Shown here: piece by piece, positions 36,746 through 46,220 of the stretch
Numbering within the stretch: position 1 is the first letter of the stretch
Layout: every line of letters starts with the position of its first letter
Assembly (NCBI GenBank): GCA_963734575.1
Contig: CAVTHT010000008.1
Location: 264,351-328,350 of the forward strand
Length of the DNA: 64,000 bases
Source of the DNA: CAIWHR01 sp963734575
GTDB lineage: Bacteria; Pseudomonadota; Gammaproteobacteria; Burkholderiales; Casimicrobiaceae
Direction of reading: 5' to 3'
The notes under the pieces: generated by a model
What the model saw: the letters and a program-made list of their open reading frames with translations, nothing else
The model's database searches: none
Told to the model about the DNA's origin: nothing
Program-made: the position numbers and the translations under genes

Positions 36746-37492
36746 CCGGTCTCGAAGGTCGCGGCGAGCGCCGCGTGATCGGACATGCGCGCCGATGGAA
36801 AGGCGTAGTGCACGCGGGCGTCGACGATGCGCAGGCCGCGCGCGTAGATGCGATCGAGCCGGAACACCGGCAGCACCGACGGGAAGGTGCGCGCCGGGCG
36901 GCCGCGGAACTCCTGGAACACTTCGCCCACGCCGATCTCGTCGATCAGCATGCGATTCGCCTTGTGCCGCCAGTCGTTGAAATCGCCGGCGATGATGAGC
37001 GGCTCGTCCTTGGGCACCGTCGCCGCGGATGCGCTCGCACAGCGCGCGGATCTGCCATTGCCGGCCGCGCTCGAACAGGCCGAGGTGCACGTTGAGGCAA
37101 TGCAGCTTCGGCAGCGCCCGGGCCGAGGCCGATCTCGCAATGGAGCATGCCGCGGCTCTCGAACGCATGCGCGGAGATGTCCAGGTTCTCGTGACTGTCG
37201 ATCGGGAACCGCGACAGGACCGCGTTGCCGTGATGGCCGTGCTGGTACACGCAGTTCTTGCCGTAGCACGACCTCCTGCCATCGCTCGCCGGCGATGAAC
37301 TCGTGCTGCGGCTTGGCCGGCCAGTCGTGGTAGCGGTCCGGCGTGCCGCTCGTGGACGCCGACCACCTCCTGCAGGAACAGGATGTCGGCGGAGAGCCCG
37401 TGCAGGCGGTCGCGCAGCTCGTGGATCACCATGCGCCGCGCGAGGTGCGAGAAGCCCTTGTGGATGTTGTAGGTCGCGATCGTGAAGCGCAT
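36742..37492 (-). CDS. endonuclease/exonuclease/phosphatase (EEP) family protein, YbhP-like (frame breaks)
   Basis: A DNase I-fold metal-dependent phosphoesterase. The N-terminus MRFTIATYNIHKGFSHLARR and LSADILFLQEVVGVHERH carry the Asn and Glu metal ligands. The later frames have LHCLNVHLGLFERGRQWQIR, PLIIAGDFNDWRHKANRML (GDFN) and MSDHAALAATFETG (SDH). At least three frame changes separate these blocks. The reconstructed length is about 250 residues. It overlaps the ClsB-like gene by four bases, which suggests coupled translation and a shared lipid-related role. Confidence 0.78.
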
Positions 37493-37627
37493 TGAGTGTT
37501 TCTGTAGGCAACGGCGACTGGCGGAGGACCCGCCGGTGCGGTCGGGCCGCAGGAACGGCAGAACCGGAGCCCGGCGGGCCGTTGCCGGCCGCGAGAATCG
37601 TTCACGCATGGTGCACGGCTGTGCAGG

Positions 37628-38924
37628 TCAGGGGTACAGCCCGCGCAGCTGGCGCGCCTCGAGCACCCGCTTGCAGGCGACGATGTACGTCGCCGTGCGC
37701 AGCGAGACGTTCTCGCGGCGGGAAGTGTCCCAGATGGCCTGGAATGCTTCCTCCATGATGCGGTCCAGCCGGCGGTTGATCTCGTCCTCTGACCAGAAAA
37801 AACTGGAAAAGTCCTGCACCCATTCGAAGTAGCTGACCGTGACGCCGCCGGCATTGGCCAGCACGTCGGGCACGACCAGCACGCCGCGCTCGTTGAGGAT
37901 GTCGTCGGCCTCGGGGGTGGTCGGGCCGTTCGCGCCCTTCGAGCAGGATGCGCGTGCTGATGCGCCCGGCGTTCGCCCCGGTGATCTGGCCTTCGAGCGC
38001 GGCCGGGATGAGGACGTCGGAGGGAATGTCCCAGAAGGCGTCGTCGGCGATGACCTCGCCTTCGCTGAATTCGGTGATCGGGCGACCCGCGGCCGCCAGC
38101 GCGCACAGATTCTCGATGTCGAGACCGTGCGGGTTGTGGACCGTGCCGCTCACGTCCTGCACCGTGGTGACGCGCGCACCGACTTCGTGGAAGGCGCGCG
38201 CCGTCGCGTTGCCGACGTTGCCGAACCCCTGCACGCACACGCGCGCACCTTTGAGCGTCAGGCCGATCTTCTGCGCCGCGCCGCGGCCGACGACGAACAC
38301 GCCGCGCCCGGTGGCGTCGTGGCGACCCAGGCTGCCGCCGAGCGAGATGGGCTTGCCCGTGACCACCCCGGTCGCGGTGCGCCCGAGGTTCATGGAGTAG
38401 GTGTCCATCATCCACGCCATGATGCGCTCGTTGGTGTTCACGTCCGGCGCGGGAATGTCCTTGTCGGGGCCGATGATGAAGCCGATCTCGCTCGTGTAGC
38501 GGCGCGTCACGCGCTCGAGCTCGCCCAGCGAGAGCTGCCGCGGATCGCAGCGCACGCCGCCTTTCGCACCGCCGAACGGCACGCCGATCGCGGCGTTCTT
38601 GACCGTCATCCACGCCGACAGCGCCATCACCTCCGACAGCGTGACGTCCTGGTGGAAGCGCACCCCGCCCTTGCCGGGCCCGCGCGACGTGTTGTGCTGC
38701 ACCCGGTAGCCTTCGAAATGGCGCACGGACCCGTCATCCATCTTGATCGGCACGTCCACGATCAGGATGCGCTTCGGACGCTTGAGGGATTCCACCCAGT
38801 ACGCGAGCTCGCCGAGATACGGCGTCACGCGCTCGACCTGCTGCAGGAAGATGCCCCACGGTCCGATCTGTCCGCCGCCAAGGTACGACGGCACCTGATG
38901 CAGCATCTCGTGCGGAATCATCAT
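37628..38924 (-). CDS. NAD(P)-dependent glutamate dehydrogenase (one frame break)
   Basis: A hexameric-type Glu/Leu/Phe/Val dehydrogenase interconverting glutamate and 2-oxoglutarate plus ammonia. The catalytic Lys region KGGVRFHQDVTLSEVMALSA and PFGGAKGGVRCDP are clear, as is the Rossmann block VCVQGFGNVGNATARAF. An extra G near 37936 (CCC on the plus strand) breaks EGANGPTTPEADDILNERG; after correction the C-terminus is VLVVPDVLANAGGVTVSYFE to LRGLYP. Length is about 431 residues. The ATG at 38924 has GGAG upstream. Coenzyme preference is not certain. Confidence 0.92.
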
Positions 38925-39127
38925 CTCGCTCCACGATGGGGGATCGCGCCCGGGCGGGCGACGCGTGGCGGCTCGGCGCGCACGTCCGTGCAGGGTCCGC
39001 GGCGGGCGGCGGACGCAGCCCGGATGGTACGCCAGTCGGCAGGCGAGCGTCAGCGCAGGCGACGGGCGTCGCGCCGGCACGCCGAGCCGCGCTGCAATGG
39101 CGGCAGCGCAGGTCCTGCTGACCGCCG

Positions 39128-39688
39128 TCAGCGCGCGGGGGCCGCCGATTCGCGCCGGATCTGTTCGGCGAGCGCAGCGTAGCGCTGCGCGATCGCCGGG
39201 CCGAAGAGCGGATCGTCGCCGCCCGTGAACGGCGCCGTGATCTCCGCCCAGTCCTTCGCGGACAGCACCTTGGACGCCGTCGGGAATACCGCCGTGTCCT
39301 CCACCTGCATGTGCTCGCGAAAGCATGTGATGTACGAGCGCGCGAGGCGTTCCACGGTTTCGCGGCTCCGGATCGCGCCGTTGACCACGTCGTCGAGCAT
39401 CGCGACCAGCGACTCGCCCTCGGCACGCAGCTCCTCGTGCTGCTCCTGCAGGCGTTGAAGCGTCGTACTCACCGACGGGTCCCGCGCCGCAATGCGCTCG
39501 AACGCGAGGTCTTCCACCGGATGATGGAAGAGGTCCGGGTAGTGAGTCATGTAGTACATGACGTCGAGCATCAGCGGGTAATCGGGACTGTCGCCCGCAT
39601 GAAAGGAATCCAGCTGGGCATCCAGGAGATCGAGAAGCCGGGCGAAGTTGGCATGCTCTTCGTGCCAGCGGGCGAGAGGCTCGTTCAT
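39128..39688 (-). CDS. hemerythrin HHE domain protein
   Basis: A 186-residue four-helix bundle protein predicted to bind a di-iron site. Candidate ligands are His in ARWHEEHANF, the HYPDLFHHPVEDLAFE cluster, HEELRAEGE and FREHMQVEDTAVFP. Such proteins bind or sense oxygen, or act on nitric oxide or iron. It stands alone, 203 bases downstream of the divergently... same-strand glutamate dehydrogenase start; no partner is evident. Confidence 0.85.
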   Translation of the reverse strand: MNEPLARWHEEHANFARLLDLLDAQLDSFHAGDSPDYPLMLDVMYYMTHYPDLFHHPVEDLAFERIAARDPSVSTTLQRLQEQHEELRAEGESLVAMLDDVVNGAIRSRETVERLARSYITCFREHMQVEDTAVFPTASKVLSAKDWAEITAPFTGGDDPLFGPAIAQRYAALAEQIRRESAAPAR

Positions 39689-39899
39689 CGCATCCTCGGT
39701 GGGGTCGTCGCGTCAGCGTCCACCTTGGACTTCCTCGCTCCTCCACCCCTTGACGCAAGTCAACCGGCCCTTTCGGGGGCGTTCCCCGCGTCGTGCCACC
39801 TCTCGCGCAGACAGTGGAGCGATCCCCAAAAGAAAAGCGCGGCCGAAGCCGCGCGTCGGTGCGTCACGCTGGCGGACCTTCGACCGGGATCATGCGCGG

Positions 39900-40334
39900 T
39901 CAGTAGCGTTCCCAGCGGCGGTCGCGCCGGTCGTAACGCCAGCCATCGCCGCGGTATTCATAGCGGTCGTCGTCCCGCGCGTACGGCCGATAGCCGCGAT
40001 CGTCACGCCCGTAGTGGGCCGATTGTGCTTCCCGCACCGAGGAAACCCGGTCGTTCAGGCCCATCGCTCCCAGCGACGGGTAATCGCCTGGCGAAAGCAC
40101 CACGCAGCGGCCTTCGAAGCGCGCGTCGGTACAGACTTCCCACGTTCCGTTGCGAACGCTGACCGAGGACGCGCGGTCATTGAAGCCGAAACGCTCGAAG
40201 TTCCACACATTGCGGTCGGTGGTGAACGAGCGTCCCTGGAAACCGTCATCCTGGTAGAACGTCACCTGGGCGGCGGCCGAGCCGGCGGCGAGAACCCCGG
40301 CGGCGAAAAGCAGCGTGCGAAGCGTCTTGTTCAT
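39900..40334 (-). CDS. secreted beta/gamma-crystallin domain protein (paralogue 1)
   Basis: A 144-residue exported protein. Signal peptide TLLFAAGVLAAGSAAA; the mature form begins QVTFYQDDGFQGRSFTTDRN. Two Greek-key motifs are seen, each with the calcium-binding signature [ND][ND]xx[ST]S: NDRASS and NDRVSS. Two pairs of Cys (VCTDARFEGRC) may form a disulfide. A charged Arg/Asp/Tyr-rich tail of about 40 residues (GRDDRGYRPYARDDDRYEYR) follows. A close paralogue lies at 56221-56610. Function is unknown; calcium-stabilised envelope or stress proteins are known in this family. Confidence 0.85.
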   Translation of the reverse strand: MNKTLRTLLFAAGVLAAGSAAAQVTFYQDDGFQGRSFTTDRNVWNFERFGFNDRASSVSVRNGTWEVCTDARFEGRCVVLSPGDYPSLGAMGLNDRVSSVREAQSAHYGRDDRGYRPYARDDDRYEYRGDGWRYDRRDRRWERY

Positions 40335-40484
40335 AAGCTCTCCTGTGTTCCATGCGCCGGCGAACCGGCGCATCTCGACATAGGCCATGGTAGGTCGAAT
40401 GCCTCGCGATGGCGGTCGGACGATGCCCGAACCGCACGTGCGGCCAGCCCTACAGAGCATTGAAAAACAGGACGATATTGCCGA

Positions 40485-41540
40485 TCAGGCGATGCGGCTG
40501 TACCACGCGAGCGACAGGGCGCTCGACAGGAGAACGAGGAGGGCCGCGACCGCCGTCGCGATGGCCGTGACTTCCGTTTCCTTGCGCTCCAGCACGAAGC
40601 GGCTGTTGAGCCGTTCGTACACCTTGCGCAGGTCCGCGGCCGTGCCGGCGTAGTAGAACTCGCCGCGGGTGATCTCGGCGATGCCGCGCAGCGTCTCCTC
40701 GTCGAAGCGCATGTAGATGGACATGCCTTCGTAGCCCGCGAGCCCACCCTCGGCGGTGCCGAAGCCGACGGTGTAGATGCGCACGCCGCGCTCGGCGGCG
40801 AGTCGCGCGGCGTCGAGCGGATCGGGACCGATGGTCCGCCGCCCGTCGGTGAGCAGGATGATCGCAGCCGACGGATAGGAGCCCGGTGGAACCGGTGCCG
40901 GCGCGGCCTTGGCGGCCTTCGGCTGCTCGTCGATGGAGCTGCCGCGCTGCTGCCGCTCGCGCGTGATGCCGCCGCCGCCCGCGAACGATCCCACCTCGAT
41001 GCCCTGGTCGGGGAATAGCGTCGCCACCGCCACGATGATGGCACTGCCGATCGCGGTGTGCCGTTGCACGTCGAGACGGTCGATCGCCTCGATGAGGTCC
41101 TCGTGGTTTTCCGTCGGCGCCTGCACGACCGACGCGGTGCCGGCGAACGCCACGATGCCGATGCGCACGTCCTTCGGCTGCTCGTTCACGAACTCCTTCG
41201 CGGCGGCCTGCGCGGCTGCGAGACGATTCGGCTCGACGTCGGTCGCGCGCATGCTGAGCGAGACGTCGATGACCATGATGATCGTGCGCTGCTCCGACGG
41301 CAGCGTGACCACCGCCGTCGGCCGTGCGGTAGCGATGATCACGGCGGTGAGGCCGAGCAGGAAGAGCAGCGGCGGCACGTGACGGCGGAAGCGCTGGCCC
41401 GGACCGAGCGCGTCGCGCACCAGGCTCAAGCTCGCGTACCGCACGCCGGTGCGTTTGCGCCGCATGAGCCACACGTAGAACGCCACCAGCGCCGGAACGG
41501 CGAGCAGGAACCACAGCACGTGTGGCCACAGGAATTTCAT
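40485..41540 (-). CDS. BatA-like von Willebrand factor A membrane protein
   Basis: A 351-residue inner-membrane protein: an N-terminal hairpin of spans (LWFLLAVPALVAFYVWLM and VPPLLFLLGLTAVIIATARP), a VWA domain with the MIDAS motif DVSLSM and later TAIGS and LTDGRRT, and a C-terminal span (AIATAVAALLVLLSSALSLA). A Gly/Arg-rich insertion (FAGGGGITRERQQRGSSIDE) interrupts the domain. Usual partners (MoxR ATPase, DUF58, BatB-D) are not next to it. Confidence 0.85.
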   Translation of the reverse strand: MKFLWPHVLWFLLAVPALVAFYVWLMRRKRTGVRYASLSLVRDALGPGQRFRRHVPPLLFLLGLTAVIIATARPTAVVTLPSEQRTIIMVIDVSLSMRATDVEPNRLAAAQAAAKEFVNEQPKDVRIGIVAFAGTASVVQAPTENHEDLIEAIDRLDVQRHTAIGSAIIVAVATLFPDQGIEVGSFAGGGGITRERQQRGSSIDEQPKAAKAAPAPVPPGSYPSAAIILLTDGRRTIGPDPLDAARLAAERGVRIYTVGFGTAEGGLAGYEGMSIYMRFDEETLRGIAEITRGEFYYAGTAADLRKVYERLNSRFVLERKETEVTAIATAVAALLVLLSSALSLAWYSRIA

Positions 41541-41910
41541 TGGCTAGAGAGTAGCCGATTCGCGCCCCGTTTGGGCTGCCGGAAGCCCCGCGCTGGTCGC
41601 TCGAGCGGCCCCCACCGTGTTGCACTGCGGCGCACGTGAGCACCCAGTAACGGCGATGGCGAGCGAGCGGGCGCAGTGCGCCGCGGATTGGACCGGAAGA
41701 CCGGCGCGGAGGTTCGGCCCGCATCGCGGCCGGACCTGCGACCTCCGAACCCGTGCAAGCGCCTGATCGCACGAGGATCGCCGCGCCCGAGGACGTGGCC
41801 GCGTCCGCGGTCTGTGCAGGCAGACGGCGGTTTGTTGCGTTGGGTCAGTACGGTTGGCGTCGTCGGGGCGGACAGTAGATCTGCCAAGCGGACTCCTAAC
41901 CGCAAGAGCC
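41541..41910. other. divergent intergenic region between BatA-like gene and the ABC operon
   Basis: About 370 bases with no supported gene. It should hold promoters for both flanking genes. A candidate for the operon is listed separately. Confidence 0.5.
41854..41881 (+). promoter_or_regulatory. possible sigma-70 promoter of the ABC/lipid operon
   Basis: TTGGCG (41854-41859), a 16-base spacer and TAGATC (41876-41881) lie 30 bases before the ATG at 41911. Both boxes are partial matches; in GC-rich DNA this is weak evidence. Confidence 0.3.
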
Positions 41911-42633
41911 ATGGCTGTCCCCAGTACCACGGGTCCCGTCTTCGTCGCCCGGCACCTCACCAAGGTCTACCGCATGGGAGACGTGGCAGTGCACGCCTTG
42001 CGTGACGTGAGCTTCGAGATCGCCGAAGGCGCGTTCGTCGTGCTGCTCGGTCCCTCCGGAAGCGGCAAGTCCACGCTCCTCAACATTCTCGGCGGGCTCG
42101 ACGCACCTACCTCCGGCGAAGCGCGCTGGCGCGACCACGATCTCGCGACCGCGAGCGAGGCGGAACTCACGCGCTATCGACGCGAGCACGTCGGGTTCGT
42201 GTTCCAGTTCTACAACCTGATCCCCAGTCTCACCGTGCGCGAGAACGTTGCGCTGGTCACCGACATCGCGACGCGGCCGATGCCGGTCGATGCAGCGGTC
42301 GACCTCGTCGGGCTGAGCGATCGGCGCGACCACTTTCCGTCGCAGCTCTCCGGCGGCGAGCAACAGCGCGTGGCGATCGCCCGGGCCATCGCCAAGCAGC
42401 CGGACGTGCTGCTCTGCGACGAGCCGACGGGTGCGCTCGACTACGTCACCGGAAAGGTCGTGCTGGACGTGATCGCGCGTGTCAATGCGGAACTGAAAAC
42501 GACGGCGGTGGTGATCACGCACAACGCGGCCATCGCGGGAATGGCGGACCGCGTGCTGCACCTCGCCGACGGCCGCATCGCCTCGGAGACCGTGAACGAG
42601 CACAGGATCACGGCCGCGGAGCTCGCCTGGTGA
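41911..42633 (+). CDS. ABC transporter ATP-binding protein, LolD/MacB type
   Basis: A 240-residue ATPase of the group that works with FtsX-like permeases. Walker A LLGPSGSGKSTLLNILG, Q-loop FVFQFYNLIPSLTVREN, signature QLSGGEQQRVAIARAIA, Walker B VLLCDEPTGALD and a His switch in VVITHNAAIAGMA are all present. It overlaps the next gene at GTGA (42630-42633), so it is translationally coupled to the permease. It starts a five-gene unit running to 48798. Confidence 0.93.
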   Translation: MAVPSTTGPVFVARHLTKVYRMGDVAVHALRDVSFEIAEGAFVVLLGPSGSGKSTLLNILGGLDAPTSGEARWRDHDLATASEAELTRYRREHVGFVFQFYNLIPSLTVRENVALVTDIATRPMPVDAAVDLVGLSDRRDHFPSQLSGGEQQRVAIARAIAKQPDVLLCDEPTGALDYVTGKVVLDVIARVNAELKTTAVVITHNAAIAGMADRVLHLADGRIASETVNEHRITAAELAW

Positions 42634-44987
42634 GAGCGATCCACCGCAAGCTGCTGCGGGACCTGTGGGCGATGCGCAGCCAGGTGGTCACCGTCGCGCT
42701 CGTGGTGGCAAGCGCGTTCTCCGGATTCGCGGGCTCGATCGCGACGTATCACACCCTCGAGCGTGCCCGCGACGATTTCTATGCCTCAGCCCGCTTCGGG
42801 CATGTGTTCGCCGACTGCAAGCGCGCGCCCCGGGCGCTGGAGGAGCGCATCCTCGCGATCCCCGACGTCACCGACGCATCGACGACGGTCGCTTTCGACG
42901 TGCGCCTCAATGTCCCGGGGGTGGCCCAGCCCCTCGTTGGCCGGCTCGTGGGTATCGGGCCAGGCGGCGAGCGTGGCCTGGACGCACTGCTCATCCGGCG
43001 CGGCCGGGCACCGGATCCCGCCCGCACAGGAGAGGTCGTGATCTCCGAAGGGTTCAGCACCGTCCGCGGGCTGGCGCCCGGTCAGACATTGCGGGCGCTA
43101 ATCAACGGCCGGGAGCAGCAGCTCGAGATCGTCGGCATCGGCCTCGCCCCGGACTACATCTATGCAACGCAGGGCGGTGCCTTTCCGGACGACCGCAACT
43201 TCGGCGTGCTGTGGATGGACCGCAAGCAGCTCGCCACCGCGTTCGAAATGGAAGGCGCGTTCAACCACGTGTCGCTGCGGATCGCCGATCCGCGATCGGA
43301 GCGCGCCGCCATCGCAGCGCTGGATGCGCTGCTCGAGCCCTACGGCGGCATGGCCGCGCACGGCCGGGACGAGCAGACCTCGCACCGCATCCTGGCGCAG
43401 GAAGTCGATCAATGGAAGGTGATGGGAACGTTGATCCCCAGCATCTTCCTCGGCGTTGCCGCGTTCCTGCTGAACGTCGTGCTCCATCGGCAGATCAGCA
43501 CGCAGCGCGAACAGATCGCCGCGCTGAAGGCCCTCGGGTATGGCAACGGCGCCATCGCGGCGCACTACCTGCAGCAGGTCGCAGTCGTGGTCGCGCTGGG
43601 CATCGCCACCGGCGTGGGTGTCGGCATCTGGTTCGGCAGAGCCGTGAGCGCACTGTACGCAGAATTCTTTCATTTCCCGGCCTATCGGTTCGAGCTTCCG
43701 CTGTGGGTGGCCCTGATCGGCATCGGGCTCACCGCAGGCGCGGCCCTTGCCGGGGCGACGGGCGCAGTGCTGCGCGCGGTCCGTCTCGCGCCAGCCGAAG
43801 CCATGCGACCGCCCTTCCCCGGTCGCTATCGGCCCGCACTCCTCGAGCGCCTCGGGCTGCGGCGATTGCCGGTCGCCGTGCGCATGACCATCCGCAATCT
43901 GGAGCGCCGGCCGCTGCGCGCATGCGTGACGACGTGCGGCATCGCCGCCGGCATGGCGATCATCATCTCGGGTCTCTTCTGGCGCGACGCGCTCGAAGAC
44001 ATCATCGCGGTGCAGTTCGAAGCAGCGCAGCGGGCCGACGGCATGGTGACCCTCGTGGAGCAGCTGGACCGCCGCACTCTGCTCGAGATGCGACGCCTGC
44101 CGGGGACGCTGCGCGTCGAAGCCACGCGCGACGTGCCGGTCCGCATCGTCGCGCGCCACCGGACGTATCGCACCGTGCTGCAGGGCATCGGCGCCGACGG
44201 CGAGCTGCGGCGCCCCGTGGATCGCGCACTCCGGCGCGTGGCCCTGCCCCCGGAGGGCATGCTGCTCACCGACCGTCTCGCCGAGCGCCTGGGAGTTCTC
44301 CCGGGCGATACGGTGAGCGTCGAGGTGCTCACGGGCAAGCGACAACGACTCGTGATCACCGTGGCAGGCACCGTGCACGAGCTCATCGGCCTCTCGGCCT
44401 ACATGGATCGCGAAGCGCTCGATCGCGCGCTCGGCGAAGGCGAGCGCATCTCCGGCTTCGCCGTGCGGCTCGATGCCTCCGCCAGCACCACGCTGTTCGC
44501 GGCCCTCAACGCTTATCCACGCGTGGCGGTCGTCGCGGGCAAGGCAGCGATGCTGCAGAACTTTCGCGACACGACGGCGCGAAACATACTCTTCTTCACG
44601 GGCGTGCTCACCGCCTTCGCGGTCGTGATCGCTGTCGGCGTGGTCTATAACCACGCGCGCATCGCCCTGCAGGAGCGCGCGTGGGAGCTCGCGAGCCTGC
44701 GCGTCCTCGGCTTCACGCGCGGCGAGGTATCGACCTACCTCCTGGGCGAGCTCGCGATCGAGACCGCCGTCGCCCTGCCTCTGGGCGGCATCCTCGGCTT
44801 CGCCCTGGCCTGGACGATCGTGCACCTCACGCACCAGGACATGATCGCGATCCCGGTGATCGTAACGGCGCGCACCTATGCGTATGCGGCACTGACGATC
44901 CTCATTGCGAGCGGAGCGAGCGCGCTCATCGTGCGCCGTCGGATCGACCGGCTCGATCTCGTCGCCGTGCTGAAAACGAGGGAATGA
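42630..44987 (+). CDS. large FtsX-family ABC permease
   Basis: A 785-residue permease with a GTG start inside the ATPase stop. One N-terminal span (VVTVALVVASAFSGFAGSIA) precedes a periplasmic domain, then a first FtsX block with spans around residues 268-390 (IPSIFLGVAAFLLNVVLHRQ, ending LIGIGLTAGAALAGATGAVL). A second half repeats this plan: a span near 430 (CGIAAGMAIIISGLFW), a periplasmic domain and FtsX spans near 660-770 (ILFFTGVLTAFAVVIAVGVV). Two FtsX domains in one chain suggest it acts as the complete membrane part. Such systems move lipids, lipoproteins or peptides outwards or use force on periplasmic partners. Confidence 0.9.
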   Translation: MRAIHRKLLRDLWAMRSQVVTVALVVASAFSGFAGSIATYHTLERARDDFYASARFGHVFADCKRAPRALEERILAIPDVTDASTTVAFDVRLNVPGVAQPLVGRLVGIGPGGERGLDALLIRRGRAPDPARTGEVVISEGFSTVRGLAPGQTLRALINGREQQLEIVGIGLAPDYIYATQGGAFPDDRNFGVLWMDRKQLATAFEMEGAFNHVSLRIADPRSERAAIAALDALLEPYGGMAAHGRDEQTSHRILAQEVDQWKVMGTLIPSIFLGVAAFLLNVVLHRQISTQREQIAALKALGYGNGAIAAHYLQQVAVVVALGIATGVGVGIWFGRAVSALYAEFFHFPAYRFELPLWVALIGIGLTAGAALAGATGAVLRAVRLAPAEAMRPPFPGRYRPALLERLGLRRLPVAVRMTIRNLERRPLRACVTTCGIAAGMAIIISGLFWRDALEDIIAVQFEAAQRADGMVTLVEQLDRRTLLEMRRLPGTLRVEATRDVPVRIVARHRTYRTVLQGIGADGELRRPVDRALRRVALPPEGMLLTDRLAERLGVLPGDTVSVEVLTGKRQRLVITVAGTVHELIGLSAYMDREALDRALGEGERISGFAVRLDASASTTLFAALNAYPRVAVVAGKAAMLQNFRDTTARNILFFTGVLTAFAVVIAVGVVYNHARIALQERAWELASLRVLGFTRGEVSTYLLGELAIETAVALPLGGILGFALAWTIVHLTHQDMIAIPVIVTARTYAYAALTILIASGASALIVRRRIDRLDLVAVLKTRE

Positions 44988-46195
44988 TGAGCGGACGGCG
45001 ATGGCTGGCTCCCGTAGCGTGGGCAATGGCAGCGATCGCTGCGCTGGCGCTTTTCTGGTGGGCCTTCGCACCCCGGCCGGTCGAGGTGCAGGTCGTCGAG
45101 GTGCGCAAGGGCATGTTCGAGCGGACGCTCGAGGCCGAGGGCCGCACCCGGGTGCGCGACCGGTACGTCGTCTCTGCGCCCGTCGCCGGGCGGCTGCTGC
45201 GCTCGGGCCGCAAGCCCGGCGATCACGTGGCGCGAGGCGATCTTCTCGGCGTGATCGTGGCCAATCCGCCGTCTCTCATCGATACCCGCACGGCGCGCGA
45301 GCTCGAGGAGCGCCTCGGGGCGGCGGAGGCCGATCTCGAGAGAACGACGGCGACTGTCGGCCGGGCGGAGGCGGCGCTGCAGCTCGCAACGAGCGAGCTC
45401 GCCCGATGGCGCGACCTGAGCGCCCAGGGCTTTGCGTCCCGCCAGGCGCTCGATCGTGCCGAGCGCGACGTGGACATCCGGGAACGCGAGCTCGCGGCGG
45501 CGCGCCAGGAGCAGCACGGCGCGACCCACCAGCTCGCGCTCGCAAGGGCGGCACTGATGCGGGTCCGGCAGGAAGCCGCGGCTGGCGCAGCGCGCTGGGA
45601 ACTGCGCGCGCCCGTCGCCGGGCGCGTGCTGCGCATCGTGCAGGAAAGCGAGACCGCGATCGCCGCCGGCGCGCCGGTGATGGAGATCGCCGACGCCGAG
45701 GCCCTGGAAGTGTTCGCGGACGTGCTCACCGTGGATGCCGTGACGATCCCTGCGAAGGCGGAGGTCGAGTTCCGTCGCGGCGACGGCGTCGCGCCGCTCA
45801 AGGGACGCGTGCGCCTCGTCGAGCCCGGCGCGTTCACCAAGCTGTCCGCGCTCGGGGTCGAGGAGCAGCGCGTCAACGTGGTGATGGATTTCGACGAGCC
45901 CGCAGCCGTGCCGCCGGCGCTGGGCGACGGATACCGGCTCGACGTCCGCATCCTCCTCGAGCGGCGCGAGGACGCGCTCGTGATCCCCGTCACGGCACTG
46001 TTCCGCCAGGGCACGCGCTGGCTCACGTTCGTGCTGGAGGATGGCCATGCGCGGCTGCATCACGTCGACGTTGCCTCGCGCAGTGCCACGCTCGCGAACA
46101 TCGCCGGCGGCCTCGTCCCGGCCGAGCGCGTCATCGTCTATCCCTCCGACGCCCTCCGCGACGGCATCCGGGTACGCGAGCGCCGATCCGACTGA
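44984..46195 (+). CDS. HlyD/MacA-type periplasmic adaptor
   Basis: A 403-residue membrane fusion protein. One N-terminal span (WLAPVAWAMAAIAALALFWW), a split biotinyl-lipoyl domain (VSAPVAGRLLRSGRKPGDHV and LRAPVAGRVLRIVQESETAI) flanking a long coiled-coil hairpin (ELEERLGAAEADLERTTATV, then RERELAAARQEQHGATHQLA), and beta-barrel and membrane-proximal domains. It starts at ATGATGA overlapping the permease stop, after GAGGGA. An outer-membrane TolC-type channel is not encoded here. Confidence 0.92.
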   Translation: MMSGRRWLAPVAWAMAAIAALALFWWAFAPRPVEVQVVEVRKGMFERTLEAEGRTRVRDRYVVSAPVAGRLLRSGRKPGDHVARGDLLGVIVANPPSLIDTRTARELEERLGAAEADLERTTATVGRAEAALQLATSELARWRDLSAQGFASRQALDRAERDVDIRERELAAARQEQHGATHQLALARAALMRVRQEAAAGAARWELRAPVAGRVLRIVQESETAIAAGAPVMEIADAEALEVFADVLTVDAVTIPAKAEVEFRRGDGVAPLKGRVRLVEPGAFTKLSALGVEEQRVNVVMDFDEPAAVPPALGDGYRLDVRILLERREDALVIPVTALFRQGTRWLTFVLEDGHARLHHVDVASRSATLANIAGGLVPAERVIVYPSDALRDGIRVRERRSD

Positions 46196-46220
46196 ATGCC
46201 CCATTGCGAAAGGAGCATCC

